A stretch of DNA of 64,000 bases from CAZPBN01 sp964584935 (GTDB taxonomy: Bacteria; Acidobacteriota; Aminicenantia; Aminicenantales; Aminicenantaceae), in contig CAZPBN010000012.1 of NCBI GenBank assembly GCA_964584935.1, positions 34,740 through 98,739 of the forward strand. Reading direction: 5' to 3'. Both the position numbers and the translations under genes were made by a program. Below are positions 53,631-62,105 of this stretch, piece after piece; within the stretch, counting starts at the first letter, position 1; every line of letters begins with the position of its first letter. The notes under the pieces are model-generated. The model did not search any database. It saw only the letters and a list, made by a program, of their open reading frames with translations, and was not told the origin of the DNA.

Positions 53631-54620
53631 ATGGGCGTATTAATATTTCGTATTATCATCATTTCTTTATTAACAGTGGTTGGATATTTTTTTCCTCCAT
53701 TTGGTCTGTCTGCGTATTATGGCGCCATAGGGGCATTCGTTTTGGCTGTTGCTATCGTTTTTCTTGAGACCAGAATTCGGAGAAGTGACTTTAGGATCAT
53801 TTGGAGTTCTATAGTAGGGATTTTTTTAGGAATCCTAATAGGATGGATATTGGGATTGATTTATCAGAGAATAGTCACTGAGGGGACCACATCTGATTTT
53901 ATTAAAATATTTTTTCTTATCATTTTCCCTTATATAGGATTCTTGATTGGCTTAAGAAAATCAGAATGGTTTGAACCGGCATATCTAATGAGTTTTTTTA
54001 AGGAGAAAAGAAAAGGGACCTCCTACAAGATACTGGATACGAGTGTCATTATCGATGGGCGCATTATAGATATATGCAATACAGGATTTATAGAAGGAGT
54101 TCTCATAGTGCCTCGATTTGTGCTTAAGGAACTTCAGCTGGTGGCAGATTCTTCTGAAGAAATTAAAAGGCAAAGAGGGAGAAGAGGCTTGGATGTTTTG
54201 GATAAACTTCAGAAATCCTCTCAGTTGGAAGTCGATTTTACAGACAAGGATTTTCTCGATATCAAAGAGGTTGACACAAAACTGATGGAACTGGCGAAAT
54301 CCCTGGATGCAAAAATTGTCACCAATGATTTTAACCTGAATAAGATCGCCCAGCTTCAAGGAATTCAAGTTCTCAATATCAATGAGCTTGCCAATTCATT
54401 GAAACCGGTTGTTCTGCCCGGGGAATCCATAAAGGTATTTATCCTCAAAGAAGGAAAGGAAAAAGATCAAGGGGTTGCCTATCTGGATGATGGAACTATG
54501 GTGGTTGTTGATAATTCCAGGAAGATGATCGGTCAGAATGTTGATATCACCGTCACTTCAGTCCTTCAAACAACAGTTGGTAAAATGATATTTGGACGTT
54601 ATAATAATGAAAAAACATAA
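53631..54620 (+). CDS. PIN and TRAM domain protein (YacL-like)
   Basis: The 329-residue protein has four N-terminal membrane helices (to about residue 110), a PIN nuclease domain with acidic residues in LDTSVIIDGR and IVTNDFNLNK, and a C-terminal TRAM domain (LPGESIKVFILKEGKEKDQG core). It is probably a membrane-bound RNase. Placed between radA and ispD as in many bacteria. Target unknown. Confidence 0.92.
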   Translation: MGVLIFRIIIISLLTVVGYFFPPFGLSAYYGAIGAFVLAVAIVFLETRIRRSDFRIIWSSIVGIFLGILIGWILGLIYQRIVTEGTTSDFIKIFFLIIFPYIGFLIGLRKSEWFEPAYLMSFFKEKRKGTSYKILDTSVIIDGRIIDICNTGFIEGVLIVPRFVLKELQLVADSSEEIKRQRGRRGLDVLDKLQKSSQLEVDFTDKDFLDIKEVDTKLMELAKSLDAKIVTNDFNLNKIAQLQGIQVLNINELANSLKPVVLPGESIKVFILKEGKEKDQGVAYLDDGTMVVVDNSRKMIGQNVDITVTSVLQTTVGKMIFGRYNNEKT

Positions 54621-55285
54621 TGAAAAAAGTCACTGTTATTATTGTTGCTGCAGGAGAGGGAAGACGTTTTGGCTGTTTGAAACAATTTGAACGGTTAAAA
54701 GATAAGACTGTTCTAGACCTATGCCTTGAACAGTTTGAAACCCATGAGAGAATTTCTGAAATTATCGTTGTTGTTAAAGATGAGTCGATCAAAGATCAAT
54801 ATCTAAAAGCTTACAGGAAGGTTGTGGCTGTGGCCAGAGGAGGGGAAAAAAGGCAGGATTCCGTTTATTCAGGGATACAACTCTTAGATCCAGCAAAGGC
54901 AGAGATCATCCTTGTTCACGATGGAGTGAGACCGCTGGTCGATGAAGTCCTCATAAGAAGAGTGATTGAAGCAACTGAAATATATGATGCAGCCATTCCT
55001 GTTCTTCCTGTTGAGGACACAGTAAAGATTATTGATGGCAATAAAGTGAGTCAAACTCTAGAGAGATCAAGAATTTTTAAGGTTCAGACTCCACAAGGTT
55101 TTGATTTTAATTTGCTGAAAACAGTCCTTGAAAAAGCAAAAGAGAAAAATCATTATACGACTGACGAAGCGGCACTTGTCGAGTGGGCAGGGCATGATGT
55201 TCACATTGTGCCGGGAGATTCCAGGAACATTAAAATCACTTCTCCCCTTGATCTTAAATTAGCAGAATTGTTACTGGAATTATGA
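54620..55285 (+). CDS. ispD: 2-C-methyl-D-erythritol 4-phosphate cytidylyltransferase
   Basis: The 221-residue enzyme activates MEP with CTP. The CTP loop VIIVAAGEGRRFG is intact, with DSVYSGIQLL, VHDGVRPLV, VEDTVKII and RSRIFKVQTPQGFDFNLL (core TPQGF), then TDEAALVEWAG. Its start overlaps the PIN-TRAM stop. No ispF follows, though the fused or adjacent ispDF form is common. Confidence 0.95.
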   Translation: MKKVTVIIVAAGEGRRFGCLKQFERLKDKTVLDLCLEQFETHERISEIIVVVKDESIKDQYLKAYRKVVAVARGGEKRQDSVYSGIQLLDPAKAEIILVHDGVRPLVDEVLIRRVIEATEIYDAAIPVLPVEDTVKIIDGNKVSQTLERSRIFKVQTPQGFDFNLLKTVLEKAKEKNHYTTDEAALVEWAGHDVHIVPGDSRNIKITSPLDLKLAELLLEL

Positions 55286-55421
55286 TGGAATATAGACGTG
55301 TTTAATTTGGGTCTGATTTTCAGAAAAATGTTTGTAAGTTTAGGGGAGCGGACAAATATAAGGATCCATCCCAGTTGAATTCTTATATTTTTAGGATAAA
55401 TAATATTAAATGGAGGATGAT

Positions 55422-56672
55422 GTGACTGTTAAAAAATTAACAATTTTTAGCTTGTTATTCATTTCTGTTTCTTTTTTAGCCTGGCCAGGAGGACAAACAT
55501 CAGGTGATATTCATAAAAACGTTTTGACCATCGATACCCATGTGGACATCGGCCGAAATTACGCAACGAAAAAATTGGATCCCGGAATTGACAATCCCCG
55601 GCTGAGATGTGATCTAGTGAAAATGGAAAAAGGTGGGATGGATGGAGTTTTTCTGGCTGTGTTTGTTGGCCAGGGGCCACTTGATGATGAGGGCTATAAG
55701 AGAGCTTATGAAACAGCAATTGAAAAATTCAATGCCATTCATAGACTGACCGAAAAGATGTATCCCGACCGCTGTGAACTTGCCCTCAGTCCCAGTGAGG
55801 TGAAAAGAATCGCCGACATGGGGAAAAAAGCCATAATGATAGGAATTGAGAATGGATATCCCATAGGAAAGGATTTGTCGCTTGTGAACAAATATTATGA
55901 TATGGGGGCTCGTTACATCACACTGTGTCACAGCAGGCATAATCAGATTTGTGACTCGTCAAGTCCTGAAGAACCTTTGCACAATGGATTTTCTGAGTTT
56001 GGTAAAAAAGTGGTTGCCGAAATGAACCGGCTGGGAATTATATGTGATGTATCCCATATATCTGAAAAGTCTTTTTGGGATCTGATTGACATAACAAAGG
56101 CTCCTGTTATTGCTTCTCACTCAGGATGTTCGGCGTTGAAAGAGCATGAACGGAACCTCACAGATAAACAATTGAAAGCGCTGGCAAAAAACGGGGGAAC
56201 CATTCAAATCGTCGCGTTGGATAGTTTTTTAAAAGCGGAATCACCGGAGCATAAGGAAGCGATGGAGAAGCTCCGCAAAAAAATAGGATTACCCTCCCAA
56301 AGAGAAATATGGGGAATGTCCCGGGAAGAGCGTATGGCTCTCATCCCAAAATTTGAAGAGTACGCAAGACAAAAAGAGGAAATCGAGAAGAAAATCCCAG
56401 GGACGAATGTAAAGGATTTTGTTGATCATATTGACCATGCTGTTAAGATTGCCGGTATTGACCATGTGGGCATCGGGACTGATTTTGATGGAGGCGGAGG
56501 AATCTCTGGTTTTAACAATCATGCTGAAGCACAAAATGTGACCAAGGAATTGATACAGAGGAGATATTCGGAAGAAGAGATAAGGAAAATATGGGGGGAA
56601 AACCTCTTGCGGGTATGGAGTGAAGTGGAAAAAGTTGCCAAAGATCTGAATCTAAAACAGAATAAGAATTGA
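55422..56672 (+). CDS. Exported M19 membrane dipeptidase
   Basis: The protein of about 416 residues has a signal peptide (LTIFSLLFISVSFLAW) and the M19 fold. Metal ligands are visible: His and Asp in TIDTHVDIG, Glu in MIGIENG, His in ICDVSHIS and His in VIASHSGC, plus GIGTDFDGGGG. It cleaves dipeptides in the periplasm. Start chosen as GTG at 55422 because GGAGG lies about 5 bases upstream; the ATG at 55410 overlaps that site. It stands alone. Confidence 0.92.
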   Translation: MTVKKLTIFSLLFISVSFLAWPGGQTSGDIHKNVLTIDTHVDIGRNYATKKLDPGIDNPRLRCDLVKMEKGGMDGVFLAVFVGQGPLDDEGYKRAYETAIEKFNAIHRLTEKMYPDRCELALSPSEVKRIADMGKKAIMIGIENGYPIGKDLSLVNKYYDMGARYITLCHSRHNQICDSSSPEEPLHNGFSEFGKKVVAEMNRLGIICDVSHISEKSFWDLIDITKAPVIASHSGCSALKEHERNLTDKQLKALAKNGGTIQIVALDSFLKAESPEHKEAMEKLRKKIGLPSQREIWGMSREERMALIPKFEEYARQKEEIEKKIPGTNVKDFVDHIDHAVKIAGIDHVGIGTDFDGGGGISGFNNHAEAQNVTKELIQRRYSEEEIRKIWGENLLRVWSEVEKVAKDLNLKQNKN

Positions 56673-56715
56673 ACAATTAAAGACTGGAGAAATTTCCTAT
56701 CTTTCCTTGATTTAA

Positions 56716-56741
56716 TATCTCCAAATGTTTTCATGGAGATA
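56716..56741. repeat. Perfect inverted repeat
   Basis: TATCTCCA (56716-56723) and TGGAGATA (56734-56741) are perfect complements around a 10-base loop in the dipeptidase-glycosyltransferase gap (convergent genes). No T run on the plus strand; on the minus strand TTAAATC follows. Could be a bidirectional terminator or an operator. Confidence 0.4.
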
Positions 56742-56804
56742 ACAGAATCCATTTGAGAGAAGTGAACATTTAATAGGACAAAAAAGGATTGAAGACTCAA
56801 TATC

Positions 56805-57854
56805 TCAAAGAAATTTCAGGCAGGCTTTGTAAACTTCGGATGGAGAGATATCCCGAATACAGCGGAAGTCCTCGTATAGACATTTCCTTTGCCGGCAGCT
56901 CAAGCGGCATGCAAGGTCTTTTTCCAGAAGCACTGCCTTGGCTTGCCAGGGACGGAACCGGGCAGGAAGGGTTGGTCCAAAATAGGCAACAATCGGAGTG
57001 TCAGTGGAAGCCGCTAAGTGCATTGGGCCGCTGTCCGGGCCGACAAAGAGGGATGCCCGGCTTATAAGCTCTCTGAGTTCCTTGAGCCCCAGTTTTCCTG
57101 TTAAGGAAAGAAGCTCAAGGCTGCTTTTTTTGATTATTTCTTCCGCTCTTTGCTTTTCTTTTGCAGCCCCGACAAGGACGATTTTTATTTCCGGCCTTTG
57201 GGCGAAAAGATTTGTCAATCCAACAATATTGTTGACTCCCCAGTCACGGAATATGTTTCCAGCTCCTATATGAAAAACAATTATTTTATAGGCTTTGAGG
57301 TTGTTTTGTTGAATAAAACGGGAAAGTTTTTCTTTTTCTTTTATTGAGGCATCTGGAACCATTGGAGGGGGTATAGGATTGACCTTGATTCCCAGAGCTC
57401 TGATAAGATTGATGTGGTTCTCCACGCTGTGAATATACCCTTTCTCTGGGCTTCGAGGTATCCGGATATTGTAGATAAAACTTTTGTATTTAACAGCATA
57501 GCCAATTTTTAATGTTGCTTTGGCAAAAAGGGTTATCCATGCAGCCTTGGGGCCGCCGAATAGATCTATGAGGACATCGTATTTTGTTTTTCTGATTGAT
57601 TGAATGTGTTTTAATAAATCCATTGTGCGCTGCTTTCTGGGGAGAACGAGGATATGATCCAGATATGGATTGCCTTCCACAATTTCGCGAGAAGGCTCCT
57701 CAACGATGTAAGTGAGTGAAGCCTGAGGACAATATTCCTTGAGAGCGGTGATGACCGGAGTGGTCATGATGTTATCGCCGATGCGGCGCAAGCGGATGAT
57801 CAAAATCTTTTTTACAGAGATAGGATCAATCGTCTGTTTGTGTCGTTTGTTCAC
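56805..57854 (-). CDS. Glycosyltransferase family 9 (heptosyltransferase-like)
   Basis: The 349-residue protein starts after a short basic lead with KKILIIRLRRIGDNIMTTPV, the GT9 N-terminus, then FGGPKAAWITLFAK, VFHIGAGNIFRDWG, VGPDSGPMHLAASTDTPIVA (core GPDSGPMHLAA) and a Cys-rich end CRLSCRQRKCLYED. It likely adds heptose or a related sugar to LPS core. It faces the glycosidase-like gene divergently. Exact acceptor unknown. Confidence 0.88.
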   Translation of the reverse strand: MNKRHKQTIDPISVKKILIIRLRRIGDNIMTTPVITALKEYCPQASLTYIVEEPSREIVEGNPYLDHILVLPRKQRTMDLLKHIQSIRKTKYDVLIDLFGGPKAAWITLFAKATLKIGYAVKYKSFIYNIRIPRSPEKGYIHSVENHINLIRALGIKVNPIPPPMVPDASIKEKEKLSRFIQQNNLKAYKIIVFHIGAGNIFRDWGVNNIVGLTNLFAQRPEIKIVLVGAAKEKQRAEEIIKKSSLELLSLTGKLGLKELRELISRASLFVGPDSGPMHLAASTDTPIVAYFGPTLPARFRPWQAKAVLLEKDLACRLSCRQRKCLYEDFRCIRDISPSEVYKACLKFL

Positions 57855-58027
57855 TCGTTATCTCCTCATAGAAACCGGCGTGTGAGGTCATTGTTCTGTT
57901 TCCCTGGAGTCATTTTACTTTATCGTCTGTTCCTTTTCAACAGTCGCCGGCTGATATGATTTCTTTACGCAGCAGAAGAATTCTGCTATTTTAGGGAAGC
58001 TGTTTGAAGAGTTAAGTATGGAATGAT
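57855..58027. other. Divergent intergenic region
   Basis: 173 bases. A perfect stem AGCAGAA-GAA-TTCTGCT lies at 57971-57987. No consensus promoter pair was found for either divergent gene. Confidence 0.4.
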
Positions 58028-59305
58028 ATGAAAGAGATGTACACCTGGAATCCTTATTCTGACCAGCCGGATATATCCATTCCCAAAAAAAGAAGATTTT
58101 GGCATCACTGTAAGCGGTTGGGTAGTTATGTGTCTCTTGCCTCAGCCAATCTCCTCAAGGCTGTCCCCGTGCTTTCCCTTTACCGGAAGTACTGGAATTC
58201 TCTGTACAAAAATCCCTGTTCTATCGGCGATCCTTTCGCTGTCTCCGTTTCTCCTTTAGAGAAGAAAAATAGTGAGGTCATCGAGTTACTCAAAGAAACA
58301 GGAGTGTCCAGAACGTTGGTTCGCGTTCATTCCTGGGATAAAGAGAGACTCTCCACTTGTGACACCCTGTGTCATCTTCTAAAAAGGGAAGGATTGGATC
58401 TCTCCATCGCTCTTCTCCAGGAACGGAAGGATGTTTTGAATCCGGTGCGGTGGCAGGAATTTGTTGATCATGTTTTTTCCAGATTCAAGGCATATTCCTC
58501 ATTTTTTGAGATCGGACACGCCTGGAACAGGGCTAAATGGGGGCTCTGGGATTATAAGGAATATTTGAAGCTCTCCCGTCACGCTCTTTTTTTAGCCCGG
58601 AAGCACGGAGTGCGGCTGGTGGGACCAGCTGTGATCGACTTTGAGTTTCATCTCTATCCGCCTGTGCTCAAAGAGATTCCTTTTGACGTTGTCAGTTCGC
58701 TTCTCTATGTGGACAGGGTTGGTGCTCCTGAGAACAAGCAATCCGGTTGGGATACAAGCCGGAAGCTGGCTCTTCTGCGGGCAGTGGTGGATGGGAGCAG
58801 CCGGAGAACGCCTCCTTTATGGATCACTGAGGTTAACTGGCCTCTTAAGGGAACCGGGAAATACTCTCCGGTTTCAGGAGAACCGAATGTTACAGAGGAA
58901 GAGCAGGCGTCTTATCTTGTTCGCTACTACGTTTTGTGCCTGGCTTCAGGATTTGTGAATAGAATTTACTGGTGGCAGCTTATCGCTCCGGGCTACGGCC
59001 TCATTGACAACCGAAGCAAGCCCTGGCGGAGAAGACCCAGTTTTTATGCTTTCAAAAACCTGGTTGCGCACTTGAAAGGAGCCCGATTCATAGAAAAGTT
59101 ATCCCACTCCCGCATTCAAATCTTTCTCTTCCGGAAAAAACAGGATCGCTTTGCCATTGTTTGGGCGAAAGAGAGAGTGCCCTGGAAGCAGTCAGCGATT
59201 TTGATGGAGGTTAACAAGGTAATCAACCGGGATGGGAAGAAAATTCCGTTTGATAAAAATAAATTCTGGATTGGCGGAAGCCCTTGCTATGTCTATTTCA
59301 AATAG
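58028..59305 (+). CDS. Clan-A glycoside-hydrolase-like TIM-barrel protein
   Basis: The 425-residue protein has a basic N-terminal segment with a short hydrophobic stretch but no clear signal. Residues about 80-370 look like a (beta/alpha)8 barrel of clan GH-A: FFEIGHAWNRAKWG near 160-173, where an Asn-Glu pair is replaced by the Glu of EIGHAWN, and WITEVNWPL near 268-276 as a candidate nucleophile Glu. A C-terminal small beta domain follows. It may trim or process surface glycan. Substrate not known. It is next to a GT9 enzyme. Confidence 0.6.
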   Translation: MKEMYTWNPYSDQPDISIPKKRRFWHHCKRLGSYVSLASANLLKAVPVLSLYRKYWNSLYKNPCSIGDPFAVSVSPLEKKNSEVIELLKETGVSRTLVRVHSWDKERLSTCDTLCHLLKREGLDLSIALLQERKDVLNPVRWQEFVDHVFSRFKAYSSFFEIGHAWNRAKWGLWDYKEYLKLSRHALFLARKHGVRLVGPAVIDFEFHLYPPVLKEIPFDVVSSLLYVDRVGAPENKQSGWDTSRKLALLRAVVDGSSRRTPPLWITEVNWPLKGTGKYSPVSGEPNVTEEEQASYLVRYYVLCLASGFVNRIYWWQLIAPGYGLIDNRSKPWRRRPSFYAFKNLVAHLKGARFIEKLSHSRIQIFLFRKKQDRFAIVWAKERVPWKQSAILMEVNKVINRDGKKIPFDKNKFWIGGSPCYVYFK

Positions 59306-59419
59306 AGTTTGTCCTTGATTTTATATGAAAGGGGGAGATGACCTTTTTCGCTCCTTCAGCGGGATTGAAAATGTCATTCTCGAATCCAAAAGTGCTGAAA
59401 GAGAGAACACAGTGGCAGT

Positions 59420-60403
59420 CTATAATTTATGAGATGAAGCATAATCGCAGCACTTTTTCCAGTCTTTATCATAATAGGCTCTGACTTTTTCCAATTCTTC
59501 CTCAGAAATTAACGGAGATTTGTCAACCAGGAAACGAGGGGCCAGTAGAGAGGTGTATAGTATAAAATAGCGGGGAATCATTCTGAGAAGCCTTTGAATT
59601 TTGCTCACCCAGTATTTTTTGGAATATTCATAATCTTGCTTGAATAAAAGCCGGCTGAAAGTTCTGATAACTTTGAGCTGTTTGTCGTTGAACGATTTGT
59701 GTTTGGAGGAGAGATTGATGGAGTTTTTATCATAGGTGGCCCCAAGAAATCCGGCGAGCTTATCTAAAAACTGATAAGGATTGTTTCTCAGATCATCATA
59801 AAACAGGACCAGAGGTTTGCTTTTAAATGTTTGTTCGATCATTTCCAGCATCGGATAAAAATACAAATCCTTCTGCTTCCAGAATCCTTGATCATTTTCC
59901 AGGTCGATAAACTCCTTGAATGTAAAGGAATATCCGTTTTTTATCCGTCTTCTGTATTGGGAGGCGATCCAGCTGTGATGTCTTCTCAGAATAATGATAA
60001 TTTTGGCATCAGGATAGACCGAGGCAATGTTTTCCAGTTCCCGTTTCAATTGACGATCGAATTCGTTTGAAATCAAATATTTCTCGTGGTTTGTCTTTTC
60101 TATTATCTTCGCATATTTGAAATCCTTGTATTTGGTTCTTTGGATATATTGAATCCCTTTTAATTTCGGGAAAAATTTATGCTGCAAATAAGTTGTGCCG
60201 GTTTTAGCTAATCCCACATGAAAAAAAATTTCTTTTGATCGATCCGAATGATATGCCTTTTGAGCTTGTTTCAATTTCTGCTGTTTTGTTCCGGATTGAT
60301 TCACTCTCGACTCCACTTGCCATCCTAAAGTAAAAGAAAAGTTAAAGTCAAGGGAATATAAAGTGAAGAGTCCTCTCCCTGATTCTTGTTTGACAGGGAA
60401 CAA
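59420..60403 (-). CDS. PAPS-dependent sulfotransferase family protein
   Basis: The 327-residue protein has the 5'-phosphosulfate loop FHVGLAKTGTTYLQ near 61-74 and a 3'-phosphate-binding region with KIIIILRRHHSWIASQYRR (core LRRHHSWIASQYR). These mark the soluble sulfotransferase family that uses PAPS. The acceptor is probably a surface glycan given the neighbours. The first 50 residues are not conserved-looking, so translation may begin later. It faces the PLP enzyme divergently. Confidence 0.82.
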   Translation of the reverse strand: MFPVKQESGRGLFTLYSLDFNFSFTLGWQVESRVNQSGTKQQKLKQAQKAYHSDRSKEIFFHVGLAKTGTTYLQHKFFPKLKGIQYIQRTKYKDFKYAKIIEKTNHEKYLISNEFDRQLKRELENIASVYPDAKIIIILRRHHSWIASQYRRRIKNGYSFTFKEFIDLENDQGFWKQKDLYFYPMLEMIEQTFKSKPLVLFYDDLRNNPYQFLDKLAGFLGATYDKNSINLSSKHKSFNDKQLKVIRTFSRLLFKQDYEYSKKYWVSKIQRLLRMIPRYFILYTSLLAPRFLVDKSPLISEEELEKVRAYYDKDWKKCCDYASSHKL

Positions 60404-60446
60404 TTATTTTGAAAAAATGAGGCACATAAATGAGGAGGAAAATAAA

Positions 60447-61781
60447 ATGAGCGAAAAAAGCACAGATCTTCCACAAAACCAGATCAGTGGATTGAAACGG
60501 AGAGATTTTTTTAAATACTTAGCCGCAGGGTCCGCTATATCCATTTCGTCCTTGAATAAATTGAATGCTTCGATTTATCAAAGCATCACCTCATTGAATA
60601 AAAAATACATTAGAGATGAATCTCCTGACGGAGTGTATTGGGATGCCGTAAGCCGCCATTTTCTCTTCAAGGAAGGAATCATTATGATGAACAACGGGAC
60701 AATTGGCCCCATGCCCAAGCCGGTTTTCAATACTTTGATGAAAGTTTTTAAAATCCAAGCTACCAATCCGTTTGATTCCTATAACTACATTCCGAGAAAA
60801 AAGAATGAAGTCCGGCCGAAGCTAGCAAGATTTATCAATGCTTCCCCCGAGGAAGTGGTCATAACCAGAAACACAACAGAAGGAATGAATTTTGTTGCCA
60901 ATGGACTGGACATGAAGGAAGGGCATGAAGTTTTGCTTTCTGATATGGAACATCCGGGGGGATTGCATCCCTGGCGGCTGAAGGAAAAGAGATATGGGAT
61001 AAAAATCAAAAGAGTTCCTCTGGGGCTTCCCCCCAAAAGTGTTGATGAAATCGTGGGAACTTTTGAGAAAGGAATTACCTCCAGAACAAAGGTCATCAGT
61101 ATCAGTCATACCGTGTATATTTCCGGACTCATCACTCCTTTGAAAGAATTAAGCAAAATGGCTCATGAAAAGGGAGTTTATGTGCTTGCAGACAGCGCTC
61201 ATGGCATTGGAATGCTGAATCTGGATATGAAAGAACTGGGGATTGATTTTTTTGCCACAAGCCCCTATAAGTGGATGGGAGCTCCCACCGGGGTTGGAGT
61301 GCTCTATGTCAAAAAAGAAGCCCAGGAAAAATTATGGCCCACCATTGTGTCCTCCGGCTGGGACCGATATGACGATGGAAGAAAATATGAGACTTTAGGC
61401 CAAAGGGCTGACGCTTTAACCATTGCCCTGGGTGAAGCGGTCGATTTTCAAAATCGTATTGGAAAAACAAGAGTGGAGAGACGAATCAAGGCTCTGGCTG
61501 GATATCTGAAAGGGGAATTAGAGAAAATTGAGGACGTCAAGCTGCACACGTCTCAAGATCCTTATCTCAGCGGCGGATTGACTGCTTTCTCCATAAAGGG
61601 AGTTGACCCCGAAAAAATCGTAAACTACTTGAGAGAAAAGTACAACATTGTGGTGAGAACCATTGGCAGTGAACAAGCAAGGACCTACGGAGTAAGGGTT
61701 TCGACTAATATTTTTGTTTCTTATAAGCACATCGATATGCTTCTTGACGGAATCAGGCATCTCGTCAAGCATCGGACTTGA
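60447..61781 (+). CDS. Tat-exported class V aminotransferase-like PLP enzyme
   Basis: The protein of about 444 residues begins with a twin-arginine signal (LKRRDFFKYLAAGSAISIS). The remainder is class V aminotransferase/isopenicillin-N-epimerase-like: TRNTTEGMNFVANGLDM, SDMEHPGG, ISHTVYISGLITPLKEL, ADSAHGIGMLNLD and the PLP Lys in TSPYKWMGAPTGVG. Start at 60447 is supported by GAGGAGGA 8 bases upstream; the frame opens earlier at 60363. Tat export fits a cofactor-loaded, folded enzyme. Its substrate may be a periplasmic amino compound; unknown. Confidence 0.85.
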   Translation: MSEKSTDLPQNQISGLKRRDFFKYLAAGSAISISSLNKLNASIYQSITSLNKKYIRDESPDGVYWDAVSRHFLFKEGIIMMNNGTIGPMPKPVFNTLMKVFKIQATNPFDSYNYIPRKKNEVRPKLARFINASPEEVVITRNTTEGMNFVANGLDMKEGHEVLLSDMEHPGGLHPWRLKEKRYGIKIKRVPLGLPPKSVDEIVGTFEKGITSRTKVISISHTVYISGLITPLKELSKMAHEKGVYVLADSAHGIGMLNLDMKELGIDFFATSPYKWMGAPTGVGVLYVKKEAQEKLWPTIVSSGWDRYDDGRKYETLGQRADALTIALGEAVDFQNRIGKTRVERRIKALAGYLKGELEKIEDVKLHTSQDPYLSGGLTAFSIKGVDPEKIVNYLREKYNIVVRTIGSEQARTYGVRVSTNIFVSYKHIDMLLDGIRHLVKHRT

Positions 61782-62105
61782 TATATTAAATGGATTAATC
61801 GATTCCTATTTAAAGGACTCATCTCTATAGGACGAAAATACCAAGTTTTGAAAATGAGATAAAAGCACCAGTGTTTCTTTACCATCTCTATAATAGGGGG
61901 AGATCGATGTCATGGGATTCCCCATGGATTTGTATTTAAATAAATCCGACAGCGAGGATGGGAAGATCCGTGAAAGGACTGTTTAATCTTTAATGTCATT
62001 TTTACTTCTAGGAGAATCTTAAAGAAGGGCGGAACTTTATAATTTATGTTCGTTGACCGCATGTTTTAAGTTGTGTTAATCTTATTCAAAAAAATTAGGA
62101 AGAGC
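61782..62105. other. Non-coding interval holding repeat copy B
   Basis: 324 bases between two PLP-enzyme genes. The only structure seen is the repeat at 61911-61980 (separate entry). The rest is AT-rich without promoter consensus or genes. Confidence 0.5.
61911..61980 (+). repeat. Structured element, copy B
   Basis: CATGGG (61911-61916) pairs with CCCATG (61921-61926), then a near-palindrome at 61926-61947 starting GGATTTGTAT and ending AAATAAATCC, then AGCGAGGATGGGAAGATCCG and TGAAAGGACT. Aligned with 41935-41998, the shared bases are ATGGATTTGT, AAATCC, CGAGGA, TGGG, AAGA, CCGTGA and AGGAC. In the palindrome a C in copy A is T here opposite G, which keeps a G-U pair in RNA. Confidence 0.6.

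Noticed and set aside
57971..57987. AGCAGAA-GAA-TTCTGCT stem as terminator
   Set aside because: The tract after it is ATTTTAGG, too weak, and no plus-strand gene ends there.
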